A DNA stretch of 64,000 nt from Tuctoria greenei (GCA_036927565.1 JAYESD010000008.1:167176922-167240921); one strand, 5' to 3'; positions 21,624 to 32,905 are shown, counted from the stretch's first letter. Program-made: numbers and translations. The notes: generated from the letters alone by a model not told the origin.

Positions 21624-23588
21624 TGTAAGACCTATATGTGCTGAATACATTGGCTTGTAGTGAATACACTTGGCTTTGATGATAAAAGTTTTAAATATCA
21701 CCAAAACACCTTTTTATCAAGGTCCGACTCTAGCTCCGAGCTACAGCAAGGTCCGACGGTAGGTCTGACTTGTTTTGGGTAGCTCCGGCTATGTTCGAAG
21801 CTAGGTCCGGCTTCTTGGGAAAGGTCCGACTAGCTTTGGTTAGCTCCGGTGAGCCTTATCTTTAGCTCCGGCATGTCCTTGTTAGCTCCGGCATGTCTTT
21901 GATAGCTCCAGCATGTCTTTGATAGCTCCGGCATGTCTTTGTTAGCTTCGGCATATACTTGATAGCTCCGGCATGCTTTTGCTAAGCTCCGACGTACTTT
22001 GTCTAGCTCCGGCTTATGGGATTACTAGTTCCGGCTAGTTCTGGTTAGCTCCGGCGGGATCTTGGTAGTACTAGTATTACTAGTTCCGGCTAGTTCTGGT
22101 TAGCTCCGGCGGAAGCTTGGTAGTACTAGTTTTGGTAAGCTCCGGCGCTAGGTTCTACTAGCTTTTGTTAGCTCCGGCTCAAGCTCCAGGTTGCTCTGGC
22201 AAGGTCCGGAACTTGACTGCAGTGTTTCTGCTTTTCATTTGCAATGTTTTGTACTTGCTTCACACTGTTGGAAAGATTGCTTAGTATTCATTTGCTAAGT
22301 TTTTGGTGCGTTTTGGATAATACGGTTGATATCGTTTCTACTGTGTTTTTGCAACATGCTTATGTGAGGTTCTCACGTAAGGTGTTGCGTTCGGAACTAA
22401 CTTGAGTCAAGTCGAGGACTTGGGCTCGTATGGATTGTTTGTTTGTTCATGTGCAGGTGTTGCTTGAGTTCAAGTCATGGCTAGTGACAGGATCCATTGG
22501 ACTAGTCTCAGGAGGAGATGAGGTTCCAACAACCAAGTTCGGGAGGAACTGTGGTTGAGCGGGTCAGGAGGTCGCGCAGGATGATTGAATCAAGAGCAAT
22601 GCATATGAAGGTCGAAGGAAGGTGTTCGCACGTATGCATGCGGTGCATGACGTGGCAATATGCTTCTAGAGATGGATTATGGAAGGAAGATCTGATCGGA
22701 AGGATCAGATCGTATCGGTTGAAGACTTTGGCTGCGGCGGAGTCGGTTATGGCTCGATATGGAAAGTATCGAGTTGGTTATGTTAGGATTTCGTGTGGGT
22801 CACGAATTTGAGTTGTTTAGGAATGTGGGATACGTTCCTAAGGTGTTTGGAAGTCTTAAGATTGCTTCTATCTGCGTATAGAAGAGTCCTAAGCAGTTAT
22901 GGAAAGTTCCGATTGTGATCGGATTAGGATTGGAGTCCTAGTTGAGATTGGGATGGCCTAAGGGCTGGTTATATAAGCAAAGGAAGGCCAAAGCTCGTTG
23001 TAGACGACTTTTGGGGGCTGTTCCTCTTGTGTTCTATTGAATAAAATTCGTAGTTTGAAGGAACTTTTGTGCCTTGTTCGTCTGACTTGTTCCACACAAG
23101 TTTTACTCGTCGAGTTTCTGGACAGCACTACCTTTCGTCGGTGGTTTTATCGTAACTCGAGTTCTACTAATCCAATTGACGTGATTCTTTTTGGGTTGTC
23201 TTCACAACTTGATTGTCTATCATCTGTCAAAATTTCACTGTCATTGGATTTGTGGTTTTTGATCTACACGAGTTTCTTTGCAGCATTCTAGAAACTGTTT
23301 TTCTCGGGTAGGTCAGATTGACCAGTGTTTGATCTTTTGATCATAACCTGAGTTTTTCTCAACGGATTTGAGTAATTATTTTTGTGTTGTCTTCGTGACT
23401 TGATTCTCTCTGGTAACTATCACTTTTGTCACGGTTAAACACGTTTAGATTAGTCTCACACATGATTTCTTTAACAGATCGTTTTTCTACCGAAGGGATT
23501 AGGGTTTAATTGTTTCCGCTGTGTAAGATTTTTAAATCTACCATTCACCCCCCCTCTGGTAGCTTTTCACATGCTCTTCGATCCTACA
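21624..23588 (+). repeat. Copia 1 3' LTR
   Basis: It is 1965 bp and about 2.3% diverged by eye from the 5' LTR. The substitutions are dominated by C/T and G/A differences. Confidence 0.95.
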
Positions 23589-23593
23589 CATCC

Positions 23594-25395
23594 TTAATGG
23601 TCCAAATAGAACTGGCAAAGCCCTAATTAATCAGCTACGCCGCACCCATACTTGGCCTCGTGGTGGCACTGTAAATCCTGGATGGTCGCTCCACGAACCG
23701 GTCCTTAGGTCCAAAGCAAGCAAAACCACCATACATCCAACCCATCCACATACCAGGCTTGCTTAGATCACCCATTACCACATCATATTAACCAGTTCAT
23801 GTTAATCATAGCCTCATAAATGCATAATTAAGTTAAGTAGTGTAGTTGTTCTTCCATACCAATTAATTAAGCGAAGCAAAAAGGTAAAAATCCCATCCCA
23901 ACTCTCTACCATATATCCCAGGTGACAAGGGTGGTTAAACAAAGCTAGTAAACTTCCTATCATAGGATTTCCCATCAAATTGACGCAGCATGCAGTTTGC
24001 AAACAAAACATTTATTTTAAAAGAGGATCAATATGCTTCAAGGACACTTGCCTTGCTCTTGCGGTTGGTTCGGGTCAACTTCTTCAAACTCTTGGTGTTG
24101 TAGATCCTCCGCGGCACTCTCTAGCGCAAATCCGTCTAGTCCGCAAAATAAACATACAAACAAGAAACACAATCAAAGAGTGCACAAATATTACTCAATA
24201 TGACATGATATGCATGATTGATGCAAATGCAAGGTAGAACTTGTTAATAGATTGCTTTTAATGATCTCTAACTAGTTCTAATAGATTTTAACAAGGTTAT
24301 ATAGGTTTGGATGTGATTAGATCTAATTTTAAAGTTAATTCAACACAATTTAGCTAGGAAAATCGGACTAGTGTGCAGAAGGCCGAACTAGTCCGCACTT
24401 CACAGAACTAGCAAACTAGGGTTTCCTAGATCGACGTAAATTTGGAGATTAGGGGTTGAATTCTCATAAGGAAAAGAGAATAGTAGATAAACCAGGTGTT
24501 TAGAACTCCAATGAATCAATAAACTTGGAGGTAACACTTGTATCTTGATGATCTAGGGTTGGTGATGAACTTGGAGATGATTTGGTGATGAAGAACGAAA
24601 GCTTGGTGGAGATCTTGATCCTCTTTCATTTCCTTCTCTTATTCTTCTTGCTTGGGATCTTCTCCTCCCTCCTTGATGGTGGCTCTCCACGAACTAGGGT
24701 TTGGGTGGGGTGGAAAAGTGGCAAATAGATGTCAAGCCAACGGGTGGGATTGTTTATATAGAGGTGGAGGCTAGGGTTAGATGGATTTCAAGTTTGAGAG
24801 GAGTAGAGGCCGGTTTAGAGTCCCACATGGGCTCTAATAAAGTTAGGCACGACGTCCCTAGGCCCACTTAACGTGAACCCCAAGAAACAAGTCGTAAAAC
24901 AAAAGATCAACTCAGAGTCGCGAAATATCGGACAAGTCCGAAAAGGACCAGACTAGTCTGAAAATGTCCAGAGAGAAAACCGGACAAGTTTGGCCTAAAA
25001 TTGGACAAGTCCGACTTTAGTCAGAGAGGAAAACGGACAAGTTCGCAGAACACCGGACTAGTCCGGAAAAGTCCAGGGACTTAGCAATTTTTCAAGGATT
25101 CCTGGAATATCAGACTAGTCCGCACAAAATAGGACAAGTCCGAAAGTTTCCAGAGGCAAAATCGGACTAGTCCGCAGCAAAAACAGACAAGTCCATTTTT
25201 AGTCAGAGAGAAATCGGACTAGTCCTCACTAAAATCGGACTAGTCCGCACTTTTCAGCATTTTAAGTGCGATTTTGTTCCAAATCAATTTTAATGTTCCA
25301 AAACAATTTTAAACTCATTCCTCTTTATGTGGGTTAATGTTAAACATGTATATGAATGTATGTAGGGCATGATGCATGAAAATGAGGGTGTTACA
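23594..25395 (-). repeat. Gypsy 1 5' LTR, U3-side segment
   Basis: This continues the LTR interrupted at 13030. It carries the CGGACTAGTCCG-type array (about 24930-25260) and a minus-strand TATA box at 24752-24760, and ends at the TGTAACACCC terminus next to the target duplication caagt. Confidence 0.9.
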
Positions 25396-26006
25396 CAAGT
25401 GTTCGAATCATAACCAAGCAAGAAACCTTCATCGGACTTCGAGGCGAACTTTGAAGTTCTAGGCTTATTGTTTAAAATATAGCATTTGGAACCGAAGACT
25501 CAAAAATATGAAATATTAGGCTTGTTACTGGTGAGTAGCTCATAGGATGTCTTCTTAAGTAGTCGATGAAGATAAAGTCGATTTATGGTGTGGCAAGCGG
25601 TATTAACCGCTTCTGCCCAAAATCGATCTGAGGTCTTGTACTCATCGAGTATTGTTCTCGCCATCTCTATGAGGGTTCAGTTCTTCCTTTCGGCAACTCC
25701 ATTTTGTTGAGGGGAGTAAGGTGCTGAAAACTCATGCTTTATGCCTTCTTTATCTAGGTACTCCTCAACTTGTGTGTTCTTGAACTCCGTGCCATTGTCG
25801 CTTCGAATGTTCTTGGTCGTCAATGAAAACTCATTTTGAGCACGCTTGAAAAACTTCTTGAGTGTTCCTTGTGTTTCGGTACCGAGCACCTTTCCTTGAC
25901 TATTGTCTCCAAAATAGATGCTCTCGCTTGGATCCTCATTTTCTTCATACTCCACGAACTTCCTTCTTTCTCCGGTCATATGTTTGGTGTAACCACTGTC
26001 TAGCAC
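25396..26006 (-). pseudogene. Old Sirevirus remnant: protease fused in frame to integrase by deletion
   Basis: Minus-strand translation begins at the protease (MLDSGYTKHMTGERRKF), keeps FGDNSQGKVLGTE, then jumps directly to TQGTLKKFFKRAQNEF and the integrase core (NIRSDNGTEFKN, NGVAERKN). Compared with copia 2, about 590 bp is missing, covering the rest of the protease, the pre-integrase finger and the first catalytic Asp. The deletion preserved the frame for 109 codons. At 25400 it meets the gypsy 1 insertion site and continues at 4918. Confidence 0.82.
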
Positions 26007-26491
26007 CCATTTAGATCCACTGGAGGAATAGGCCTACAAAAAAAAATTATGCCTTGGTTTTAGGTACCCAAGCTTGCTTGGGTCCTTTTAGGTTAGTCAC
26101 AAGGGATTTGGGCACCCACACATGAGACTTGGTGTTCCCATGGCGTGGCCCAACAATGAGCATAAACTTTACCAAAATTACTTCTCATTAAAACATAAGA
26201 TGCATCAAAGGTTCTAAATAGCAACTGTTGTTGTTTATATACAGGACTAGTCCGAGAGATCAGACTTGTCCGGAGGACCGGACTTGTCTGTGTCCCAACC
26301 GGACTAGTCCGGTGATCATGTGTGTTGGATGTGTTAACTTTGGATTTTTCCAATTTGAGAGGGTCTTCCCTTTACAAAGGTAATGCTTTACTTGTTATTC
26401 TTATGGCTTCTAGCATTTTGCTTTCCACCATAGGAATACCCAATGCCATATTTGACATTAGGAGGTCTTGTGGCCAAGTATGCACTACGTG
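26007..26491 (-). pseudogene. Old Sirevirus remnant: gag C-terminal part with palindrome insert
   Basis: It matches the end of copia 2 gag (LFRTFDASYVLM, SNFGKVY). At about 26240-26310 copia 2 has only a short link between KSK and LLFRTF, but this copy carries four CGGACTAGTCCG-type units, read as RTSP / QTSP / RTSL / RTSP. The gag stop, the T-run and TAG before the protease are spaced exactly as in copia 2. Beyond 26491 a new LTR begins. Confidence 0.78.
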
Positions 26492-27343
26492 TGTCGGTGG
26501 TTTTGATCCGGTAGATCTCCCGACACTACTAAAGTGTTAGAGGAGTTTGAGGTTTGGTGTGGGCGCGCGGAGATTCAAGAAGGTGAAGTGTTAGGTGACA
26601 CAAGGGACACGAAGATTTACGTGGTTCGTGCCGCCTGAGCGTAATACCCTACTCCACGGGGTGTGTTGGTGTTGTATTGGATGTATGAGCTCAATGTCAG
26701 TTGAGAGTGTAGAGTGAGCCCCTCCCCTCATGTATCGTCGGCCTGTCCTTTTATAGTACAAGGGCAGGCCGTTACAAGTTAGCCTGGCCCGACATGTGGC
26801 CCCGGCGGTTACTAATATTGATACACATTTGATGCGCTTAATTACCCTTAATAACTGAGTTACGGGCTTTGACAACATCGTTACTGGTAATTAAGGTTGT
26901 CCGATCGTGTGTCATTAATATAGTATTAATGACCCTTAATCGGGTCTTGAAGTCCTTGATTCCCCTTTGAAGATCTGGAGCCGTTGTGGAGTCTTCCGGA
27001 GGTTAGAGGCTGAAGATCCGACGGTTGGACACGTGGCAGCTCCGGAGCATACTGTGGGGAACAGGTAGGTCCGGTGCCACTTAACCCGTGTCAGTTCCGG
27101 AGCTTCCCTCGGTCTGGGGTTAGGTCCGGGGGTGCCATTATGGTAAATAGCCCGGAGCTTCCCCCTTGTGAGCGGTAGCTCCGGTTTGATAGTACATGTG
27201 GCGACCCTGGGATTAACCATGTTGGAGAAGCGGGTCCGGTTATGTCTGACATGTGGGCCTCCGAAGGTCTTCAAATCAAGTAGATGACATTACCTTGAGA
27301 TCTTTGCAATCCCAACGGGTATATGTTACTCAGGGTACCGACA
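26492..27343 (+). repeat. 5' LTR of the non-autonomous gypsy-type element (852 bp)
   Basis: It starts TGTCGGTGG and ends GGTACCGACA, with a 7-bp terminal inverted repeat TGTCGGT/ACCGACA. A TATA-like TTTTATAGTA lies near 26749. The downstream part (26960-27260) has about ten TCCGG-containing motifs, including AGCTCCGG and GGTCCGG, the same words that fill the copia 1 LTR. The sequence after the LTR (GTGGCCCCCTGGGCC) is at the primer-site position, but I cannot assign its tRNA. Confidence 0.75.
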
Positions 27344-27876
27344 GTGGCCCCCTGGGCCCACCTCTGGGGAAGACCCCTTGGGTGAAGTCATTCCGCTGGA
27401 GGTGGGTCCATCCTTCGACTTTTGAACTGAGTCTTCAAAGGTCTTTGGATGTGCTGTTGGCGATAGTTTGAAGTTAAATTCTCGTCGCGTGGCATATCCC
27501 GTGTGCGGCAAATGAGATCTTTGGCGTGCGGATCTCACGCAATTGAAGGTCGCCGGTTCTCGATACGAAAATCGTATCGGTTCCGCGCGCCTTGTCAGGC
27601 CGCTGCCTTCGGGCTTCCCGCCTCATGATGACAATCGTTCACCTAGGTAAGAACCTCGACTTGATCGTCGGGGTGGTCCCGGGCCCTCTTGTCATCGACT
27701 GGGTGGAATTTTTGAGTAGTATCTTCGACTTCCTTGCGGTTTCCATCCAAGCGTTGCGAGGGCTTACTTAAGAAGGAAAGCGTGCACCGTCTGGAGTTCT
27801 TTATGCCTCTCATGTGATCTTGCGCTCAAACTCCCAACTTGTGCTTGCTTTTCCTCTCTTGCCTTGCTGTGCCGCG

Positions 27877-30778
27877 ATGGAGTTGGGTCTCCGCGAAAGC
27901 CGTTTGAAGACCGAAGGTGACCTGAAGAAGGTCCAGGCCCTCATGGGATGGTCCCCAGACTTCTTCAACCGTCTGGTCCACGCCGGAGGAGAGCTCCCGT
28001 TAGAGAAGGAGCACGCCGGCGAGATGGTGTACTTCTCTTCGTATGCAATGGTGGGGTTGATCCCACCTTTTTTCTCCTTTTTCTTGATGCTGCTAGACTT
28101 TTATGGTCTGCAACTGTATCACCTTGGCCCCCACTCCATTATTCTTGTGTCTATCTTCGTCCACTTCTGTGAAATGTGGGTGGGCATCCCCCCCATGCAT
28201 TGAACTTTTCCGGACCTTCTTCACCGTCCATACCACCGGTAGGAGTAATGAGTACCTTGGCTTCTACTACTTCGTGAAGCGCAAGAAGTGCCCATTCAAG
28301 TACCTCCGGTCATTTCCCTCTGGAAAGTGGGATGACTAGAAGAAGGACTGGATAGTCATTCGGGTGGAGGAGCACGAGAAGCTGGAGCTGCCCGAAGGCC
28401 TCCCCAACATCGACACTACAGTCTGGAGTGAAGCTCCGGTACTGTCGGATGCCTTCAACCCTACTCTGACCAGGATCCGCCATTGCGTGGAGGGAGGATT
28501 AACTCCTCAGGCGGTATTTTGCAATTTCCTGGTCAACAGGTGGGCACCGCTGAAGAGGAGAGAAAAACTCGCTTGGGCCCTCAACAACGTGATGGACGAC
28601 GACCGGGTCGAGACCGGACTGAAGTCCAACATGGCGGGGGCAACCTTGGAGTTCCATCTCAAGAAGTTCCAGCACGGCATTGACGTCGCGGGTGATGACT
28701 TGACCCCGCCATCAGCCTTTCTCCCTCTGAACATGGAAGTAGAGTTCAGCAGGGAGCTCCGACGGACGATGCCAGTGCTTGATGACCTTGGTGTCGTCGA
28801 GAGAAGATCGACCTCCAGGGTGGTGATCCCTGGGGATTCCGAAGGTGGCTCCGACCCTGCTCCGAAGCCAAGGATCGAAGTCGTCGGCAAGGGCAAGGAG
28901 CCGACGGACGAGCCCTTGAGCCGGAAGAGGAAGCTGCAGCATGCCGACAGAAGGTCCGTCAGGCATGCAACCTTTGCATCAGCTCCTTCTCCCCGGAGGG
29001 GGAGGTCTTCTACAACTGCGGTGACTATACCTACAGCGGCGTCTTCCCGGGGTGCTAGCTCGGGGCATGCGACTCCATCACCAGGGCCAGTTGAGACCTC
29101 TAGGTCCGGAGGTCCTTCCCGGTCGACGAGGGCCTCGACTAAGGAAATGCCCGTGCCTGCAACGAGTTCCGGGGGGCCTTCTGGAGCTTCCACGCCGGCG
29201 GCGGCTATGGTTAGCCCAGAACGCCCGGGAAAGAGGTTCTGCACAAGCTGGTGTGGAAGCCTCCCGAGGTAATTTTTAATCTTTACTTCAAACAGTTGTT
29301 TTATTGTAGTAACTGTTTTTTTTTAAGTTTCTTCATCCATCATCTGCAGTGTTCCCAAGAGGAGGAGTGAGGCTCCACCCTCAGCCACAGCAGCTGAAGC
29401 TGTGAGGGCGGAAGCTTCTGCTCCTGTCCCGGTGCCGCCCCAAGTGGTGGCTGAAGCTGCGGCAGCTCCGGTGCCAGCTGTCGTGGTCATGGACCTCGAC
29501 TCATCCCCCGAGACTCCCGTGGTAGCACCGGACCACGGGAGAGAAGATGCACCAGCGGCACCTGCCCCGGAGGTTGAAGCCCCGGGTCTTGGTGAAGAGA
29601 TGATGGAAGATTTGGCCGTTGAGCCGGAGGAAGCAATAACTCCGGCCCCAGAGCCGAAGATTGTCGAAGCCCCGGCGGTTGAGCCGGAGATTATTGAAGT
29701 CCCGACAAGTGAGACGGATGTGGAGGAAGCTCTGGCGGTTGAGACGGCTACCTCCAAAGCTCTGGCCGCAGAGCCGGTTGTAGTTGAAGACCTTCCAGCA
29801 CCCGAGCCGGTTGAGGTTGAAGCTCCGGCCGTAGGGCCGATTGTTGAGGAGGCATCGGCACTCGAACCAATGATGGTCGAGGCACCAATACTCGAGCCAC
29901 CAGCGGAGGAGGAATCCAGGCCAGAGCCTGAAGTTGCCCTTGCTCCGGAAGTGATGATGGCGGAGGTGTCTACTGCTGAGCCGAAGTACCCGGATGAAGT
30001 CGCTGGCCCCCTGCCTGAGGGGGCAAATGAAGACCTGGCGGCAGGGCCTTCGGAACCACTTCCGGAGGTCGGAACTTCTTCCGCGGGACCCTCCTCAGCG
30101 GCGACTGAGGCTATCCCGGAGGACGGCCCTAGTGCCGTGGAGGCTCAGGGGACCACTCTTGTGGAGTGGGACCCAATTTTTGTAAGCGACAACCCGTTGG
30201 AGCCAGCGCAGGAGACCCCAGCAGGTCCAGAACCTATTCCCCTATCGTTGTCTATTGACAACGCTTGCTCCAGCCTGCATCAAGTCCAGCTGGCGTTCTA
30301 CCACGACAGCAAGGCTCTTGAAGAGGAGCGCCAAACCCTTAGGCGGTGGCGTAACCGGCTCTACTTCGAGACCAAGCTGGCGCAGTCGAGGCTGGCAGAC
30401 GACAAGGAATGGATCAAGCAGGAGAAGGTCCGCCTAGGGTACTGGGGCAAATTATTGGATAATAGGGAGAGCTTGACTCGCGCCCTCGACGCTCAATCCT
30501 GGGCCATTTATGAGCAGACCAAGGAAGCTAATAGTGCGGCTGATGAACGCCAAGAAAGGCTTGAAGCCATGAACACTACTCTCGTCAAGCACAGGGAGGC
30601 ACTAGAGGAGAGGGAGAAAAGGCTCGAAGATGAAGAGCAAAAACTCCTAGAGCTGTGGGATGACGTCTTGAGGAGGGAGGAGGAGCTCGCCGAAAAGGTG
30701 GCTCTGGTTGACAAGGGTCTCGAGGAACGCACCAAGAAATTGGAGGAGTGTTGCCTTGAGGAGGAGGAGAAGGCCTAA
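27877..30778 (+). pseudogene. Gene of the non-autonomous element: 'putative gypsy type transposon' domain protein, two exons
   Basis: It starts MELGLRESRLKTEGDLKKV at 27877. The N-terminal domain (FFSFFLMLLDFYGLQLYHLG ... FVHFCEMWVGIPP, then FRTFF and YYFVKRKKCPFKYL) matches the plant Transposase_28 family by pattern. Two defects break exon 1: a C run of seven at about 28188-28194 shifts the frame, and Trp is replaced by TAG at 28337-28339. From 28340 the frame is open to 29268, crosses an 81-bp intron in phase, and ends at 30778. Exon 2 has Pro/Glu/Ala repeats followed by a long charged coiled coil (about 30290-30770). It may act as a gag-like protein; its function is unknown. Confidence 0.75.
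29269..29349 (+). other. Intron in the non-autonomous element's gene
   Basis: GAG|GTAATTTTT ... T-rich ... ATCTGCAG|TG, 81 bp. Without splicing the frame meets TAA at once; with splicing both exons join in the same frame (phase 2, giving an AGT codon). The motifs and frame fit make this a confident prediction from sequence alone. Confidence 0.85.
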
Positions 30779-30904
30779 GAACAACATGTCAACAAATAAT
30801 TATTGCAACAGAATTATCAAAGCAACATGTCAAAACATCATAGCATACTCATAGCAGGTAGCAAAATCAGGACAACAAATCCAGATCTATATATGGACGG
30901 CACA
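30779..30904. other. Junction segment with a direct repeat
   Basis: No gene. A 28-bp sequence, tcatagcatactcatagcag plus gtagcaaa, occurs at about 30838-30865 and again at about 30907-30934 with one or two mismatches. It lies at the join between the non-autonomous element and the LINE remnant. Confidence 0.5.
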
Positions 30905-32345
30905 CAATCATAGCATACTCATATCAGGTAGCAAACTCCAGCAGTTTGAAGAGAGTCATGAAATAGGTTGGCAACACCGAGAGAACGGACTTCACTAAGA
31001 CCTCCCTTCCTGAGTATGTTAGCATCTGCTTCTTCCATCCTGGCAGCCTCGCTGCAACTTGCTGAACCACTTGATGTGCCGCAGATCTTGGTGGTTTCTG
31101 AACATGAAGCGGGAGGCCCAAGTACGTTCCTGGGAAGGACGCAAGTCGCAACTGTTATCCCAGAATGTTCTGCGTATCCAACCCTTGGCAGTGGATGGCA
31201 TAAACCTCGGTCTTTGCCATATTGGTGTTAAGTCCAGAGGCTTGAGCAAATATATCCAGGATGTGTTGTGTAGCATCCAAGTCCTTACGCGTCGGCGCCA
31301 CAAAAACAGCCGAGTCGTTAGCATAGAGCAAAATCTTGATATGCTTTTTGACCCCTTTTATGGGGCTAAGAACCCCCAGGTTCTGAGCAACCTGAAACAG
31401 CTGGGTGAGAGGTTGCATAGCAAGGAGAAAAATCATGGGGGATAGTGGGTCACCTTGTCGAACCCCTTGTGCATGTGTGATTCTTTGGCCAGCCTCGCCG
31501 TTGAGGAGGAATGAGGATGAAGATGTTCCCCAGAGGTGATAGATCCAATTTCTCCATCTCCAGCCAAAGCCTAGATGGGACATGATGTCAAGCATGTGAG
31601 CGCAATTAACAGTATCAAAGGCTTTAGAAATATCAAGTTTGATGAAAAAAGATAAGGTCCGATGTTTGTGTAGAGTTTGAATTATTTTTGGGACATGCAT
31701 GAAGTTGTCATGAATGCACCTCCTTTTGATGAAGGCATTTTGATTCATAGTGATCAAATTGTCCAACTCCGTCGCAAGTCTATTGGCAAGCAACTTTGAG
31801 ATGATCTTTGCAAGGATATGCACAAGGATAATTGGTCGGTTATCCACAATCCTTGTAGGCATAGTCTTTTTGGGGATGAGAACAACCAGAGCATTGTTCA
31901 GTGCCTTCAGGCCTTGCTGATTCAAGTTATAAAATTGGTCAATTGCCATGGTGAAGTCTTCCCTTTTGATGTTCTAACAACTGGAAATAAACTTTCCTGT
32001 GAATCCATCAGGTCCGGGCGCTTTTTCTTTATGGAGATTGTAAATCACCTTGTTTATCTCATCTTCGGTAAATGGCAGATCTAGGTGTTGAATATCCCTG
32101 TTGGCCCAGCCAAGCTCATTAAAATTCAGTCTTAGTCCCCTCGTTGAGTGTGTGCCAAGGTGTTTTAAAAAGTGACAGTGAATCACTTGGTGTTTGTCCT
32201 GTTGGGAGAGTTTTGGCCCCTCCTCTGTATCTAGTTTGTGAATAAAGTTTCGCTGAGTTGGCCAAGCTCTAAAAGTATTGCGTGTTGGCATCGCCTTTTC
32301 GGATCCAAGTAAGCCAGGATTGTTGATGCGCCCTATATTTCTCAA
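30905..32345 (-). pseudogene. LINE (L1-type) reverse transcriptase remnant
   Basis: The minus strand has the pre-RT region (EDEINKVIYNLHKEKAPGPD), RT blocks (LVVLIPKKTMPTRIVDNRPI, FFIKLDISKAFDTVN, GVRQGDPLSPMIFLLAMQPL, ILLYANDSAVFV) and downstream LINE sequence (YLGLPL, RLPGWKKQMLTYSGREVLVK, LPTYFMTLF). These are diagnostic of plant L1-like non-LTR elements. The catalytic YADD is YAND, from a GAC-to-AAC change at 31314-31325, so the enzyme would be dead even apart from the stops near 31970. The 3' part and poly(A) tail are missing. Confidence 0.9.
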
Positions 32346-32905
32346 TACCGGCTAGCCCCAACAGTCTCTGTTTCAGAAGCTTGCGGGTCTCCTGCTCTAA
32401 CACAGAGAGCGCACACTATTCTTGTGCTCTGTCCAGCTGCAAGATTACTTCAGAGCAAATCATGGCAGCAACCTCCCGCGGAATTAGGGTTTTGGCCCAG
32501 TGTCGGAGATCTCTGACCAAGTGGCATGGTTTGACATGGAGGGATGCCATAGGGTTAAGGCGAGTTGAGAACTCTTGCTCCATGATTCTCGGACGCATTC
32601 AAAGAAGTCGAGCATCCTTGTCCAGTGAGATTCGAATCTAAACATCTTGTTCTGTTCTGGCTCTGAGAGTGCACGAAGGAAATAGGGCAATGATCGGACA
32701 TAGATGAGGAGAGCGGAGAGAGCATTGTGTTGGCATACAAGTTCTCCCATTCAGTGGTTATTAATGCCTTCAGTGGGACCTCCTTCACCTCTATTTGACT
32801 TAGAGTCCGACTAAACCTGTTCATCATCCTTCTATCAATCCTATTGTTGTTTTTATCCTCCACTTTGTAGATTAGATTGAAGTTGTCCACAACAATCAAC
32901 TCTGA
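32346..32905 (-). pseudogene. LINE endonuclease C-terminal remnant
   Basis: Minus-strand translation includes DNFNLIYKVEDKNNNRIDRR, the C-terminal part of an apurinic/apyrimidinic-type endonuclease, and the signature SDHCPISF. In an L1 it lies just upstream of RT, matching the order here. The 5' part of the element (nucleic-acid-binding ORF1 and the endonuclease N-terminus) is absent; sequence changes at about 32905 to a gypsy integrase scrap, consistent with 5' truncation. Confidence 0.82.

Larger units (their letters stand above)
13031..23588 (+). mobile_element. Copia 1: Sirevirus-type Ty1/copia retrotransposon nested in gypsy 1
   Basis: It has two 1965-bp LTRs (TGTAAGACC...CCTACA), target duplications catcc (13026-13030 and 23589-23593), a Met-tRNA primer site, gag, then protease, integrase, RT and RNase H in Copia order, a 1-kb 3' non-coding region and a polypurine tract. 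By eye the LTRs differ at about 45 sites (~2.3%). With the commonly used grass rate of 1.3e-8 per site per year this suggests insertion roughly 0.9 million years ago. Gag is intact; pol has two stops and one frameshift. The very long gag with several CX2C pairs and two knuckles fits Sireviruses. Confidence 0.94.
4924..25395 (-). mobile_element. Gypsy 1: Tekay-type chromovirus LTR retrotransposon, with nested copia 1
   Basis: The element runs TGTAACACCC...GGGTGTCACA on the minus strand with perfect 5-bp target duplications caagt (4919-4923 and 25396-25400). It has LTRs at 4924-7164 (3') and 11991-13030 plus 23594-25395 (5', split by copia 1). The primer-binding site complements initiator Met tRNA and the polypurine tract is AAGGGGGGTAGGT. 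Gene order is gag, protease, RT, RNase H, integrase and a C-terminal chromodomain, which places it in Ty3/gypsy chromoviruses of the Tekay (Del) type. Coding capacity is destroyed by many stops and frameshifts. The subtracted length is about 9.9 kb. Confidence 0.93.
26492..30778 (+). mobile_element. Non-autonomous gypsy-type LTR element (5' LTR and gene; 3' LTR not seen)
   Basis: A complete LTR (26492-27343) is followed by a non-coding leader and one gene with the 'putative gypsy type transposon' domain. No protease, RT or integrase follows. A second copy of the LTR is not visible before the LINE remnant at about 30905, so the 3' end is probably deleted. It inserted in, or was joined to, gag of the old Sirevirus. 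Non-autonomous status is inferred from the missing pol. Confidence 0.7.

Noticed and set aside
27490..27610. Possible tRNA-like stem in the leader of the non-autonomous element
   Set aside because: The small inverted repeat (ACGAAAATCGT) does not extend into a cloverleaf, and no conserved tRNA A/B box pair is visible.
28507..29244. 245-codon minus-strand ORF opposite the non-autonomous element gene
   Set aside because: The plus strand has the domain, the intron and the codon continuity; the minus frame is a shadow of GC-rich codons.
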